64,000 nucleotides of DNA from Desmodus rotundus (GCF_022682495.2 NC_071398.1:89443398-89507397); one strand, 5' to 3'. Counted from the stretch's first letter, positions 47,120-59,598 are shown. The notes: generated from the letters alone by a model not told the origin. Program-made: numbers and translations.

Positions 47120-48040
47120 AGGAAGAATGCATGATCGTGGCTACAAACACCTAGAGGAAATATACACAGGGAGGAGCGATGGGGGCTCAAGGGGCTAATC
47201 ACAGTTTAGGGCTGAATGTAGAAAAAAGTCTAGGAAGAAGCCTCAAAAGAAGTAGGAGTAGGGAAGTGGGACAGGGAGCTCAGGCTTTCTGGTCCTGGTA
47301 AGCAGTGCTTCTGATCACAAAGGGCAGGCTGCATGGAACAATGCAGGTGCAAGGCTTAATAAGCCCAATTCCATGTCTGGCAAGCCTCCATATCAGGCAA
47401 GCCTTGCTCCCTGCACCCTGCATTATTGCTTATGGGGAAAATAAGCTCAGGCTGAAACTGGGAGCATTACAACAGCAAGCCAACCACTTGAAGTCTTTCT
47501 CTTCTCTTGCTCTAACTATTTTAGCCCCTCCTTACACAGGTGCCAGGGCTTCTCTCTGTTCAGGAGCCCAGGGAGACATACAGTGCTTTGGGGAAAAGAA
47601 CAAGAAACCAAAAAGCGCATTGGTGTCCTACCTCTGAGCTAAAACAAGCCTTCTCCGTTGTGTGCGAAGCTTTTCTCCAAGCTGCACACCTAACCAGATG
47701 GGAGGGCAATGGTTTACTGATGCAGTGGAGCAGTAACTGTAGGGAAGAGTGGATGAATATTTCATAGGCATCAGTGCACTTAATAAATCATGAGGTCGCT
47801 CATTCGAGTGGGTCTCCATTCACCCTTGACCATGGGGGTTCAGTCTAGTCAAGTAGAACCTCCTTTTCCGGCATGTCCTGTCTGTCCTGATGCTATATGG
47901 AAGCTTGAGGGCCTTTTCTGTGGGCTGTGATTTCTCAACTGAGTATGTACAGAGGAAAGCCTAGTAGGTTCATTGACAGCTGTCACCTACATGAGGGAGA
48001 AAATGCAGGGAAATTCAGAAACTATTTACCTAGGCTTAGG
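47120..48040. other. unassigned DNA
   Basis: A 110-codon open frame (47305-47637) shows no domain. No repeat was named. Confidence 0.45.
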
Positions 48041-48044
48041 TTAG

Positions 48045-48145
48045 GAGATTTGGCTTCTGGTCCCAACTCTGCTAATGGCTAGCAGCGTGACATTGGACAA
48101 TATTCTTAACCTCTCTGAATAATAGTTTCCTATTGCTGAAATAAA
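48045..48145 (+). repeat. MIR SINE
   Basis: TTGGCTTCTGGTCCCAACTC, TGCTAATGGCTAGCAGCGTG, GACATTGGACAATATTCTTA and ACCTCTCTGAATAATAGTTT. Confidence 0.75.
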
Positions 48146-48354
48146 GGGATGGATGGATTGATCATCCTGGATTTTCCTGTCACGTTTACGAGTCTCTGAA
48201 TCAATAGGTTTCTTGAAGTGACCTCATGCTGCTGAGTGATCCGTTTCATAAATAGTTATTGATAGAAGCTTCTGTGCTGTGTGCTTTGTTCGTACGGAGC
48301 AACGACAACCTTCCTTCCACGTCTAGGGAAGGCGCCACCATGTGCTTATGCTTA

Positions 48355-48397
48355 ACTTTTAAAAGAAAAAAAGAAAAGAGAGAGAAGAAAAAACCAT
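48355..48397. repeat. A-rich / purine-rich low-complexity tract
   Basis: About 40 bases of A with scattered G, such as AAAAGAAAAGAGAGAG. Confidence 0.7.
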
Positions 48398-48639
48398 TCT
48401 AAGACCTACTCAATATTACATTTGGAACTAAGTATGGAAAATAAGTACCATTTTGCCAGACAATATTTGCAGTCCATTTATTTGTCTAACTATAATTTAA
48501 AACTTTAACTATATCCCAAAGAAATTTGAGCTGATTATATCAGTAATGAAAACATCAACAAGTGGTTACATAAACAGGAGATTCAGCCTTGTAAACTGCC
48601 ACTCCTCATAATAAAATTAGTACTACTACTATTGAATGT

Positions 48640-48960
48640 AGACTCTGTGTTAACTCATATATGGAATATTTTATAAGTGTTATTCTAGTTATTCCTCTTT
48701 AGTTGTAAAGTAGTGGCACAGTGATGAGGACATTGGGCTGAGAAAGATGAATTTCCTTGTGCAGATCACCCAGACAGTGAGTGGCTGAGATGAGGCTCAT
48801 AGTCTAGCCTGTCTGATTCCGAATACATAGTAATTGCAATGATAAGTAATAGCTAAAGCTTACATTGGACTTATGATGACTAGAAACTATTCTAAGCAGC
48901 TCATTCATCTAAAATGATCTGTCTTGCATCGTCTTGAGCTATTTTGCAACCCTCTAAGTT
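48640..48960 (-). repeat. MIR SINE fragments, reverse orientation
   Basis: TAAGTGTTATTCTAGTTATT, TTAGTTGTAAAGTAGTGGCA and CAGATCACCCAGACAGTGAG, then GGCTGAGATGAGGCTCATAG, form a reversed MIR. Similar, shorter text at 48850-48960 may be a second copy. Confidence 0.5.
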
Positions 48961-48964
48961 GCAG

Positions 48965-50725
48965 AACATGGATATACTGAAAACCATTCTTATCTATAGA
49001 AATGGGCACATGTTGCATTTATTAGTAAGTTATTCCTGGAGTTGGTATTCCCTATTTCTGTGTGGATCTTGGAATTCTTTAAACCAGTTGTAAAGCCTTA
49101 TTGTTTCCCTCCTTTGTTGAGTTAAACACACTATTTGATGTGTTCATTTAACATTTGTGGGACAGCCACGGTTTTACCTTTTGAAATAAATATCCTTTAA
49201 CAATATATTACACACACACACATGTTCTTGGCGAGGGAGAGAGTTACTCCGCAATGCCGCTGCCGCAGGTGGTGGGGGTGAGCGAAGCAGGAGAGGAGGC
49301 AGCCAGGGTGCCCCAGCCCTGTCCAGCCCGCCCCCTTGATGTGGTGCTGGGGCCTGTTGCTAACTAAGCTGGTGGCTTCCAGTGGCTTGGCCGCTCTGCC
49401 CTGGGTGGCCTGTCTAATCACTGCTCCTCCACGTGTCCCTGCTGCAGTGGCTGCCAGAGCGTCACCCAGCCGCCTCTTTGCAGAGCCCTGTGCAGGGCCT
49501 TCCTGCTGCCTTCCGGAGCCCTGCTTCCTCCAAGAGCATTAAGGACAATACAGAGACAGAAGGACAGCACTGAGCAGCTTTCTGGAGACTTCCCTCTCTC
49601 TTTCGGATTTGAAGGTGGCGGAGCCCCACATGGTAAGCATGGAACTGGGGACAGTCAGAAGCAAACCTCCCCAGAAGTGGTTCCCATACCGGGCGCCTGG
49701 GAACACTGGTGTCCTGTGAGTAACCTGCAGACGTGATGTGAGCGGATGGAAAAATCCTTTCAAGTCTTATGATAAATAACCATCTTATCTTACTAGTGAT
49801 AAATATACAAGCAATTTTATTTTCTTGCCTTTCAAGATCCATTTACTCTTTTTTTTAAACCATATAATACTTTGAGGTTGTTGTCCTAACAAAATACAGA
49901 GTTTTTAAGGAAACATTTTATCAGCCTATGCATAAAAATATTATCAGGTGGTATTCTGTGATATCAAAACATTAAGAAATGCTCCAAAACACAGGAGACA
50001 CATCACATAATAAGGAAAGTGCAAAGCTGTGGACTTCTGAGAAGGGATTTAGAGCTCTGCAGATGCGCCCAGTCTGGACATCGTTCTCTCCTCTAGGTTT
50101 GGCAGCTGTAACAACATGCCTGCCCCCTCTCCTACCATGGGGCTCGGCAGAGTAGGAGACACCACGTGCCAGATACCAGGAGGCTGTGCCATTTCGTAGA
50201 CGGTAGGTTCAAGGAGAGAAAAACTATGTTACAACCAGATCCCTGAAGTGGTTGAGAACAGTTGCTGGAGATGCTGTTCTCAGAATCAGAACCCGAAACG
50301 ACTGCACACAGAAATGCAGAATTCTCTGTGGTTGGCATTAAAATCCCAAACCGAGAGAACGACCGTTCGGAGGCCAACCAGCTTGGAGACAGAGGAGAAC
50401 ACACAGGAGGGACTAGCAGTTCCATATCGGCTAGCTCTACTTATCTAGAAGGATTCTTTCTCTCTGCATGCTCTGTACACACTCTCTGTGACCTTCATTT
50501 GCTCGGGACTTCAGCCACCTTTCCTAAGGAACTGAATCCCGCTTCCCGTCTCCAGCCCAGATTTTTCGCCTGAGCTCCTGACCCCCCTGGGCAACTCTGT
50601 CTGGGTGTCTTGCAAACGTTCACGTTCTCACTTCATCCCCCCACCTCACCGCACCTCACCTCTCAACTCGGCCGTCTCCTTACATTTTCTATCTTAGAGA
50701 ATGACATTATCACCCACTGAAAATA
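48965..50725. other. unassigned DNA
   Basis: 49230-49540 is GC-rich, with open frames on both strands but no domain, splice pair or promoter that I can support. Confidence 0.45.
49209..49221. repeat. (AC)n microsatellite
   Basis: A short CA run. Confidence 0.75.
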
Positions 50726-50729
50726 TGGG

Positions 50730-51460
50730 AATCATTCTGAAATCCTCCCTATGCACACACATTTACCCCATTACTAAATCCCATCTCTTCCACCTCCTAA
50801 TTACATCTCCAGTATCTCCCTTTCTTTTCACTCCCGCGTGCCATCATATCATATCACAGCCTCAAAATCTGTCGCTTGGTCACTGAAAGCTCATTGGAAC
50901 TGGTTCCCCTGAACACTGACTTTTAGTCAATTCTCACCAATGGCAGATTGACCTTTCTACAGTTATTATCTACATTTGATGATCATTTTCTTTTCCAAAA
51001 AAAAAAAGTCCTCCTATGACTTTCCATTGCCTTTACGAGGGCTACTTCCGGAGCTGAGGCCAGCTTACCAGTCCAGTCTCCCGTCTTACCAAGCTCCCAT
51101 CTCACCGTAAGTTGTATTCCAGCCACACTAAATCGCTTGCACATCCTCAAATATGACATACTCTCCATCATGCCCACAACCCTTTGTCATGCCCCTTTCT
51201 CTGCCTCCCAAACTCCCTTATCCCCTTAGCAAAGTGCTTTCTCCAGGAAGTCTTCCCTGAACCTCCCAGTCAGCTCAGCACATGCCATGGTCCACTCTAT
51301 GAAAGCCCTTTGCACACTCTACTGGAATCACCCACGTGGGCAGAAGGCACGGGGGTGCTTCTGATACCCTGACCTTCCCCTAGTTAGAGCAGAAGGGCAG
51401 TCCATACTCACTGCCCTCAGGTCAGGCTGTTAAATAAAAAATTCAAAGAGCAGGAAATGA
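50730..51460 (+). repeat. L2 LINE 3' region
   Basis: CTATGACTTTCCATTGCCTT, TATTCCAGCCACACTAAATC, CAGGAAGTCTTCCCTGAACC and TCCCAGTCAGCTCAGCACAT follow L2 3' order in the forward sense. An A-run sits at about 50997-51007. Confidence 0.55.
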
Positions 51461-51464
51461 ATTC

Positions 51465-52475
51465 ACATTAGCTTTTTGAGTTTTCCCAAAATAGACTGAA
51501 GTTGGCAGTTCATTGTTTAAAGGATATTTTTAGGGATCAAAAGCTTAGCTCCTGAATGTCTTATAGTACAAACTTTATTTCCTAAACAACTGATTTGGAA
51601 GATCCTACGGACTGGGGCCAGAGGAAAGGGAGGCAGGAGCAGATGAGAGGCAGACACCTGTGAGTGACTGAGGATGGGCGAGGTGGGCAAGGAGAGGCGG
51701 TGGGACGCGTGGCCCAGGAGGGAAGGAGAGCATCTCAGTTTTATTTCTCATGTGCAGAAAGGAAACTGAAGGAGCTGGGAGGGGGTTGGCGGGCCTGAAG
51801 GGGCCTTCAAGGGGAACGGGAGGGCATCATGTGTCCTGCATGAACTGGTAAACTGACAGCCAGATATCAGCCGAGACACCAGATGCCCGCATGTGAGAGA
51901 GGGCTGTCCCTCCCAATGATGTGGGACCGATGGAGTCCAAATGTGGCCCCGGGGAGAAGGGCAAGGGGGAACCCTGAATTTTCTGTTACTACGAATTAAC
52001 TCTCACTACAAGCATTACGAGGGATCAAGGTAGAAATCGCATGTGGTTATAGAAAAAACAGTTATCTACTTGCTGTCCCCAGTCTGTGGCCTGGGACTCC
52101 CACTTGCGGCACTTATTGAAACACCAGCTTTTTCCAGGGGACTGGGGGCCCCTTGAGGACAGCGACCATTTTGCACTCATTTTTGTAACTCTAGCCCGAG
52201 GATGGGGACTAAAGAAATGTTGGTCAAAGGAAAAAAATGAACGAGCAAGCAAACCTGGATGAGAGGATGAAGGACTGAATCGAGGCAGCGCCGTTTCCCT
52301 GGGCCAGATGAGGGAATGGAGGACGAAGACTTGCACCTCAGGGGGACATCAAAAAGCCAAAGATGAGCGGTCACAGTAGGGGTTCCACTGTGGACCTAAG
52401 GGCCTCCCTCCATCATTCAAACCCCCGTTTCCTCCCTATCACACCCCCACCCCATGGCTGCCACCACCACCGCCA
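51465..52475. other. unassigned, purine-rich DNA
   Basis: G- and A-rich through 51600-51960, with nothing named. Confidence 0.45.
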
Positions 52476-52479
52476 GCCA

Positions 52480-52885
52480 CATCACTGGCCAGCCATTCTG
52501 GGGCAGCATTTCCTGCACCCGCCAGATCATCGGAGACATCTGGGGATTTTATTAAAAATACACATCCTCGCCCTGGCTGGTGTGGCTCAGTGGATTGAGT
52601 GCCAGCCTGTGAACCAAAGAGTCGACAGTTCGATTCCCAGTGAGGGCACATGCCTGGGTTGCGGGCCAGGTCCCCTGCAGGGGGCGCATGAGGGGCAACC
52701 ACACACTGATATTTCTCTCCCTCTCTTTCTCCCTCTCTTCCCCTCTGTCTAAAAATAAATAAATAAAATCTTTTTTTTAAATCTTCGTTTAAAAAAAATA
52801 CACATCCTCAGGCTTCTCCACCAGACATTCTGTGATGGGGCCCAGGAACGTCTATTTTTATGAAGTGTCCCAGACCAGTCTACAG
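52480..52885. mobile_element. MER5A-type hAT relic, split by a VES SINE
   Basis: Left part: AGATCATCGGAGACATCTGG and TTTTATTAAAAATACACATC. Right part, after the SINE: TCAGGCTTCTCCACCAGACA, TGTGATGGGGCCCAGGAACG, TCTATTTTTATGAAGTGTCC. Rejoining the text across the SINE gives a continuous MER5A-like element, so the SINE is the younger insertion. Confidence 0.7.
52570..52793 (+). mobile_element. bat VES-type SINE with exact target-site duplication
   Basis: The head CCCTGGCTGGTGTGGCTCAG and TGGATTGAGTGCCAGCCTGT is the tRNA-related A-box part; GACAGTTCGATTCCCAGTGA is the B box. It continues with GGGCACATGCCTGGGTTGCG and GGGGCGCATGAGGGGCAACC, then a TTTCTCTCCCTCTC tract and AAATAAATAAATAAAATC. The 16-base AAAAATACACATCCTC lies at 52554-52569 and again at 52794-52809. 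This is the best-preserved and probably youngest SINE in the window, and the main basis for calling the genome a bat. Confidence 0.96.
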
Positions 52886-52914
52886 TTGGGCGAGCTTGAC
52901 GGTGGCACTGGGGC

Positions 52915-53110
52915 TGTTCTAGAATTTATTTATTAGCATCAGAATCACCTGGGTGCTGATGACTAGGCAGATTCCTACCCCAAACCCCCAAAAGATTCTA
53001 CTCGAAAAGCCCCGAGTAAGGACCCTAAGAATCTTCAATTTAATCAACACTCCTAGGTGATTCTGATAGAGGGACCCATGGGCTACACTGTAAGAAACGT
53101 TATTTTAGAG
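52915..53110. mobile_element. MER5A-type hAT relic, second copy
   Basis: TTAGCATCAGAATCACCTGG, ATTCCTACCCCAAACCCCCA, TCCTAGGTGATTCTGATAGA and CTACACTGTAAGAAACG give the MER5A pattern. It adjoins the first MER5A. Confidence 0.7.
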
Positions 53111-53384
53111 AGAAGATAGTGTCAGGTTCTCTGCCTACAGCCAGTAGGATCTGGGAGTAGCCCTTTTTCTAGCCCATTCTGTGGTGGGTTTGGCCCTTGA
53201 AGGAGTCCCAGCAGCCATAAAACCAAAACCACTGGGCAGGAGGGGCTGAGAGGTAAGAATGGTCACAACGATAAAGGTAGACCTCACAATTAAACAAAAG
53301 AAACAAGCTGCATTTAAATTGAATGTGGATAAACCAACCTTTATATATAAACTATAATAATAAAACAAAGAATTGCTTACTAAC

Positions 53385-53540
53385 ATACTGAGCCTTTACT
53401 ATGCACTAAGTGCCTGAGACGCGCTACCTCATTTAGTCATCGCAAAATTTCCCACTTGTATTCTCGAGAGGATAAGAAACTTATGCAGATATATTGCAGG
53501 TAAATGGCAGAGCCCGGTCTCAAGTCTAGGTCTGGGAGAA
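53385..53540 (-). repeat. MIR SINE, reverse orientation
   Basis: GAGCCTTTACTATGCACTAA, TCATTTAGTCATCGCAAAAT, GAGGATAAGAAACTTATGCA and GTAAATGGCAGAGCCCGGTC. Confidence 0.7.
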
Positions 53541-53544
53541 GTCA

Positions 53545-54345
53545 AAAAATGTGGTTTGAACCACCGTGGTGTATTGAAACTAAGAACACGGATTACTTCT
53601 GAAGTCAAAACAAAGAAATCCGTAAATGTAATTTTAGTACGCACCAGGAGAATTAGGGACTAATAAAAGCGACACTGAATTTGATCACAAAATCTCTTTG
53701 TGGTAAAATTAATCCATTCCCATAATTTACTCATTTTGTAGGCTCAGATTTTAATAAATTGTATTTTATTAAAATTACATGCCTGTATGGTCTAGGAGGA
53801 CCCTAGAGCTTCCCAAATGTGCAAGTAATTAAAAGATGCAGAAATGATGTAGAGGAAGCCAGCTAAGGATCTGAGACTAAATAACTTCCCATTCCCGGGG
53901 AACCACTGCCGCTGAGATAACCCAGACAGCGGTTGGCGCTGTGACAGTCCTCTGCCTTAGTCACAGCCACGTTCCAGGAGCCCGCTGGTCCTCCTTCAGT
54001 GCAGCCCCTGATGCATCCACACTGCAGAGGGGGCCACTCACCCAGGCGTCTCGGTGTCCCAAAGCCAGCAGGGTCCAGGGTTCTGACCCTTAGGCCCTTT
54101 CCTGCCCCCCAGGTCCCGTTCGGGCATCCATTAGTAGCCTGGCCCACTCTGTCTGACCTGGCTGCTCCAGTCCCTCCCAGCAGCAAGAAGAGGCGGGGTC
54201 TGACCTCCAGTTTTCTGCAAACTCATGTGTTCAGAGCAAATAACTATAATTAAAACGCCTCCTGTTGACTTTGCGAAGCCTTGGAGGAGGCGTGTACAAA
54301 GGCTAAACACACGTTCCCGAGTGCTCGTCTTCAAAGCAGCCCTTT
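53545..54345. other. unassigned DNA
   Basis: AT-rich at 53650-53830, then GC-rich to 54200. Open frames at 53863-54253 lie on both strands and look accidental. Confidence 0.45.
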
Positions 54346-54349
54346 AAGA

Positions 54350-54690
54350 TACTAAAAAACAAAATAAATGAACAACAGAACACAAACCAACTCATAGATA
54401 CGGGGGACATTTTGATGGTTGCCAGATGGGAATGAGGCTTGGGGGGCTGGGGGAGAAGGGGGAAAGGGATTCAGATGGACAAATTGGCAGTTACATGAAC
54501 AGTCACAGGGATGTCGAGTACAGCGCGGGGAACATCGTCAGCAATGTTGTAATAACTCTGTATGGGGCCAGCTGGGCACTGGACTTACTGGGGGATCACT
54601 TTGTAAATTATATAAAGGTCTGACCGTTTTACTGTACACGTCTACCTAATATGGTATTGTACGTCGGCTATAATTTAAAACTTTTTCACT
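54350..54690 (+). mobile_element. L1 LINE 3' UTR fragment
   Basis: CAACTCATAGATACGGGGGA, TTTTGATGGTTGCCAGATGG, a G-rich tract at about 54437-54470, AACATCGTCAGCAATGTTGT, CACTTTGTAAATTATATAAA and TATGGTATTGTACGTCGGCT give the forward 3' UTR of an L1M-type element. The G-rich tract has quadruplex potential, as L1 3' UTRs often do. Confidence 0.75.
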
Positions 54691-54945
54691 ATTTACAAAG
54701 GATAGGGGGGCATGATGGGGAATGAAAGGACAAACGGTGTAGCAAAGTGGGGTGGGGGGCGCTGGGGAGAACTGAAACATCCAGGGTGTCTCCAGCCCCA
54801 CACTCTGCCCTGCCCTCCCCCCTCCCGCCCTCACAACAGTTCCCCTCACAGAAAAGAGCCTGGAATCCCTGAGAAAGGCCTTCATTTCGCATTTGGTCTA
54901 ATCTGATCATAAACACAGATAAGAAGCAAGTGCTTTCTGTAGCGC

Positions 54946-55126
54946 TACCGTATTTTCCCGTATTTTCACACCCACCGTTTTTGTGCGCATTATGCGTGGG
55001 ATTACTACACTCATTGTTATTACCCATAGTATGTAATCATTACACCCGTGTATAACGTGAGTCCTTATTTTTCCCTCAAAAATTTGGGCAAAAAAAGTGC
55101 ACATGATACACAGCAAAATACGGTAT
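54946..55126. mobile_element. small fold-back (MITE-like) DNA element
   Basis: The left end TACCGTATTTT is the inverse of the right end AAAATACGGTA, and internal words are also inverted relatives: GTGCGCATTATGCGTGGG on the left against AAAAGTGCACATGATACACA on the right. The 181-bp unit could fold on itself. The ends and the 'GTATAATGCGCA' texture suggest a non-autonomous DNA transposon, but I cannot name the family and saw no clean target duplication. Confidence 0.55.
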
Positions 55127-55129
55127 GTT

Positions 55130-57095
55130 TCCTGAAGCTGTTTGAAGATGGATGAGCAGAATGATGACGCACAAGTGATCCTTAAACCACAGGTAACCTC
55201 ACACCTCCCCACTGTCAGGGAGCAGCCTGAATAATGGGCCCCTGAACTGTTGAACTCCCTGGTTCTTTCATTAGTCACTTCATTAACAAGGAAACCCATC
55301 CCTGAACAGAGCGAGAATCAGCACGACGAGACCTGGACGGGCTGCAAGCTCACTGTTGAGAGGAGGATGTCGGATTCTTAACTAGAGGGCACTGCAAGGC
55401 AGTAGGGTCCATGTGCTACCTTGAGAACTAGAGAGATGGGCTTTTCCTTCAGAAAAGAAAATGCAGATAGAGGGGGGCCAGGTATCATGGGAAGCTTCAT
55501 GGAGGAGGCAGGCTTTACACTTCCTGGGATTTGGAAGGCATGAGAAGAAAGTGCTGAGGGTGCTCCAGGAGTGGAGAAGACGGTGGGAGGCATCTCTTCT
55601 TTCCGTACCCAAATGTCTTCTGGCCAGCTCAGACCAGGCTGCCCCTTCAGTCTCCCACCACGGGGACCAGGAGATCCATGGCTGCAAGGTGCCTTTGAGT
55701 CTTCTGAGAAAACAAGCCTGCTCTACCCACAGAGGTACTCAAAACATCAGTGAGGTTACAGTACAGCATCTGCAATTAAAACATGACATCGGAAAAACTA
55801 ACCACCGAATCCCTTTCACCTTCTCTTTGCTTGGACACATTGAACACAGGAACGTCTAGAGGAAATAATTCATTGAATTGATAAGAGCAAAAACCTCTTT
55901 ACAAGCGGTGGTTTATTCCCTCTGTTGTGTATACACCGAACAGCTGCATTTATAGCAGATCCAGAGATTCCATTATAATTACAGCCGTTCCTAACCTGCC
56001 ACTTTTCTGAACATTTGAAACACTGACAATGTAGTTGAAAAGACAGTTTGCATCCTATTTGATTATGAAGAGGCAGCATTCTGAAACCCACACCTGCCTG
56101 CAAACAGAATTTTAATTGGCAATTCGGCTTCTAGGTAGTGTATTCTGACTTATAAAATAAATTAATCTTTTTTTCTTTCATAAAGAACACAAGGCCACTA
56201 TCAGTGCCAAGTCTGCTCCCCAGCACTGCTTGGCAGTATTCCCAGATATCCCCACAGCCTTGCGGCAGAAGCTCTCCACCTGTTTGCGAGGTGGCACTTT
56301 TACGGTTTTTTTCTTGCAGTTTAAATAGCTGGCAACACGTCTGTCCCATTCTTCCTGGTATCCTTGGACAATAATATTTTAAAGTCTCCCTTCATGTCTT
56401 ATCTCCCCAAACCTGAGGTCTTTCTAAGATTGACCATTCGAGTCTGTTATTCTTTTCAAGCCAACGTGCTTATATTGTTCCCTTAAACAGGCAAATCAAA
56501 CCCTAGGAGATTCAGATTCAACTTAAAAGGTGTTCCCCAAACAGTCAAATTTCTCAAGATGTTAATAGATGTCCAATGAGATAAAGATTTTGATGTCAAA
56601 TAAACAAGGAAATGCTTCAAGCCTTCTACAGTCCCTACGTAGGGATTTATAACTCCCATCAGCCAAAAAAGAAAAAAAATCTTAGAGAAATCAGGTAGGA
56701 ATATGTCTGATTTGGTTACACAAGATTGATTGGACTACAGAATCCTTTCCTTCTCTCACTCTCTGTCTCCTCCTCTCTCTTTGCTCCCTTTTTCTATAAG
56801 ATCCCTGGAATGTAATCGTTATAATCATGACAATAACAACAATAATGATGAAAGCTAACATGTAGAGCTAGTTCCATTCCTTTAGTAATCATCCCAGAAA
56901 TCTTAACATGCATCACTAACAGAGTTCAATACTAATATTTTAATTCTTTTTCCAAATCATGTAAGAATCTTAGAATGCTGTCATGCCAATCAACGCCCTC
57001 CCTAAGTTACAGGCTATTATTGCTTGATATGCAGCCTCACAGGTTAGACATAAATGTCCCCATTAAGGAGTCAATATTTATGCTTTCTGTTTTCA
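55130..57095. other. unassigned DNA
   Basis: No named repeat. The 132-codon open frame at 55461-55859 shows no domain. A CT-rich patch lies at 56755-56790. Confidence 0.45.
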
Positions 57096-57099
57096 GGGA

Positions 57100-57930
57100 T
57101 CGCAAATATTCCTTCTGACATGGAGTTCTACCTTCACTGGAAGTTCCTTTTGTGAAGGTGTTTGGGTGGTAGACTTCTTGGGTTTTTGCCTAAGGTGTCT
57201 TCATTTTGCCTTTATTTTTTGAAAGATTGTTACTACTAAATATCAAATTCTAGGTTGAACAATACTTTCTTACAGTACTTTGAAAATTTATTTTCAATTC
57301 TTTCGGGTTCCACTGTTGTTTCTAAGAAGTCAGCTATCAGTCACTGCAGGTGGCCCCTCCCCTTTTTTCTGTTTGGCTGCTTTTGTTATCTTCTCTGTGT
57401 TTTTTATTGTTCTGAACGTGTCGCTCTGATGTACATATATTTCTCTCTACTTACGGTGTTCGGCTCTTCGGAGAACTTCAGTGGGAGGTTTGGCGTTCTT
57501 CATCCCCTCTGGCAAACACTCGGTCAATATGTCCTTTACTACTCTGTTTGCCCCATTAGAAGTTCTTTCTAGAACTCAGACTACTTGTGTGCTGGACCTG
57601 CTAACTCTTCCCTTCATGTTTCTTAATCTTTTTTTCACACTTCCTTTTGCTTTGTCTCTGTCCCACATTACGTGTAACTTCTTCAGATTTACCTTCCAAA
57701 GCACTAATTATTTCTTTAACTGTGTTTAATATAATTCTAAATCCATCCATCTAAATTCTGCTTTCAGTTATACAATTTTCATTTCTGGAGATTCTCCCCA
57801 GAATGTTTTTTCTTCCAAATTCTATTCCTTTAAAATGTGAATTCCCACATATTTCTTTTTTTATTACATATATGGTGTCTGATAATTGTAATTTTGTAAG
57901 TCTTTCAAGGTGTGATTCCATGGTGTGTTG
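57100..57930 (-). mobile_element. old L1 LINE fragment, reverse orientation
   Basis: TAAGGTGTCTTCATTTTGCC, AAATTCTAGGTTGAACAATA, TTCTAAGAAGTCAGCTATCA, GTTTGGCTGCTTTTGTTATC and AAGCACTAATTATTTCTTTA resemble reversed L1M 5'-side text. The long open frames on the plus strand are accidental. Confidence 0.5.
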
Positions 57931-58079
57931 CTTTTATTGACTCCCATTCATGGCAGTGTATTTCCTATGTCTGCAGTGATATATTGGTGAGTGCAGGAAA
58001 CATGGGATCTTAACTGCAGGGTTTCTTTGAGGCTTGGTTGCAAAGTTTGTTCCTTCAGAGAACAAACTTTCTTGTTTGG

Positions 58080-58320
58080 TTTTACCAGAAAGGAACATTG
58101 CCCTGCTAGATGTAATGCTTATTATAAAGCTGTAGTAATTAAGAGCACCTGGTGTCGGCACAGGCACAGACAAACACAGGCTCACGTGGGTGGTAAGTTG
58201 ACAGATGATAGACGTAGCATTGCAGAATTGAACAAACGATGGCCTATTCAGTAAACGATGTGTGATATTAAGCAAAGAGAGGCCCAGATGGGACTACACC
58301 AGGAAAATGTATCTTAACCA
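58080..58320 (+). mobile_element. L1 LINE ORF2 fragment
   Basis: GCTTATTATAAAGCTGTAGT, AATTAAGAGCACCTGGTGTC, GGCACAGGCACAGACAAACA, then GAATTGAACAAACGATGGCC, match L1 ORF2 ('TATAAAGCTACAGTAATCAA ... TTGGCACA') with a deletion in the middle. Confidence 0.65.
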
Positions 58321-58324
58321 CAGC

Positions 58325-59590
58325 TGGTTTTTGATGAAGAGGGATTGAAAGAGAGCTAAAGTGAATAGCTGTCATTGTTACATTGAGACCTAATGGCTTC
58401 AGGACAGGTGTCCACCCCGATGGCATATGAAAAAATTACATGTATGTACATGAGAAATTATAGGGAAAATAGGGATTCACACGTGAAAAATTTTTAGACT
58501 GTTTTTTAACAATAATAATTGGCAGTGGTAGTATTAGCATGCTTTTCTATGACTATCTTTTGTGTCATATGAGATAAAGCAAATGAATAATTGTAGGATA
58601 TTCTAACTGTATTTTCCCTGCAACATTAAGAACCAGTATTCTCAGTGTGGAAGGAAGGTAATAGAGATGCAATATAGAAACGGTTAACGAAATCCTACAC
58701 TTTTGAATTTAATTGGTAATATCAGATAAAAAGCACAAACACACAACATATTCTGCCCGTCTGTCTGTCTATCCATCCATCCACTGACAAGGCCTAAAAA
58801 CAATGAACAGCCATTAACATTGTGCACACTTTTATCTTGAAAGCCTTTTCCTGTTCAAAGAAATCAGTGTTTCTTGAAAAAATGGCTGGTTCCAGGTAGA
58901 AGGCATGAAATAAACAAGATAAACCTAGAACATTTGGATGTACCAGACATCAGGGAAACTTTTAAACACCCCCAGGATATGTCAAAAGGGCTCAGGAGCC
59001 AAGTTAATTCGATCCTATTCCATTCCATTTCATTTCATTCCCACATTCTTCTGCCGAAGATAGGACGATTTGAATGTCTACAGGATAAGAATGCGGGGAT
59101 TGGAGCCATCAAATATTTCAAGTCCATGCATTGCTGGTAACATCCAAAAACTAATTGGATATTAAGGACCTGAATCATTACCTTGAAAACAAGTTAAAAG
59201 GAGAGAACCAAACACTTATCCTTTCAGACCTGTACCCCTAGACAACTAAATAGAAGATGAAAAGAAGCTTCTCTCTATAAAACTATTCCAGCTGGGAAAT
59301 AAAAGAATTAGAATACCATCACTTTGCTAACATCACACGAGAACAGTAACTAGACATTAGGTGTCAATTGATGAAAACACATACCATCCTTTGATTCAAA
59401 AGACATCAAACCTGAGTCTGATCAAGCTCCTGGATCCAGCTTCCAATTTGCAAGACGTGTAGGGGTCATGTTGAACCGCACCGTTGGTAAGCAATCAGCA
59501 AAATGCAGACTGCAATACACTGAAGTTCAAATGACCTCGATGCTTCAAAAGAGGAATGAAGGAGCAACCTGTAGATGAAAAGATACACAA
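58325..59590. other. unassigned, AT-rich DNA
   Basis: One short microsatellite (58757); otherwise nothing recognised. Confidence 0.5.
58757..58784. repeat. (GTCT)n / (ATCC)n short microsatellite
   Basis: GTCTGTCTGTCTATCCATCC, then ATCCACTG. Confidence 0.75.
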
Positions 59591-59598
59591 AACACACC

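Noticed and set aside
57255..57729. open frames with hydrophobic stretches that could look like membrane proteins
   Set aside because: They read through a reversed, T-rich L1 relic; the hydrophobicity comes from the base composition.
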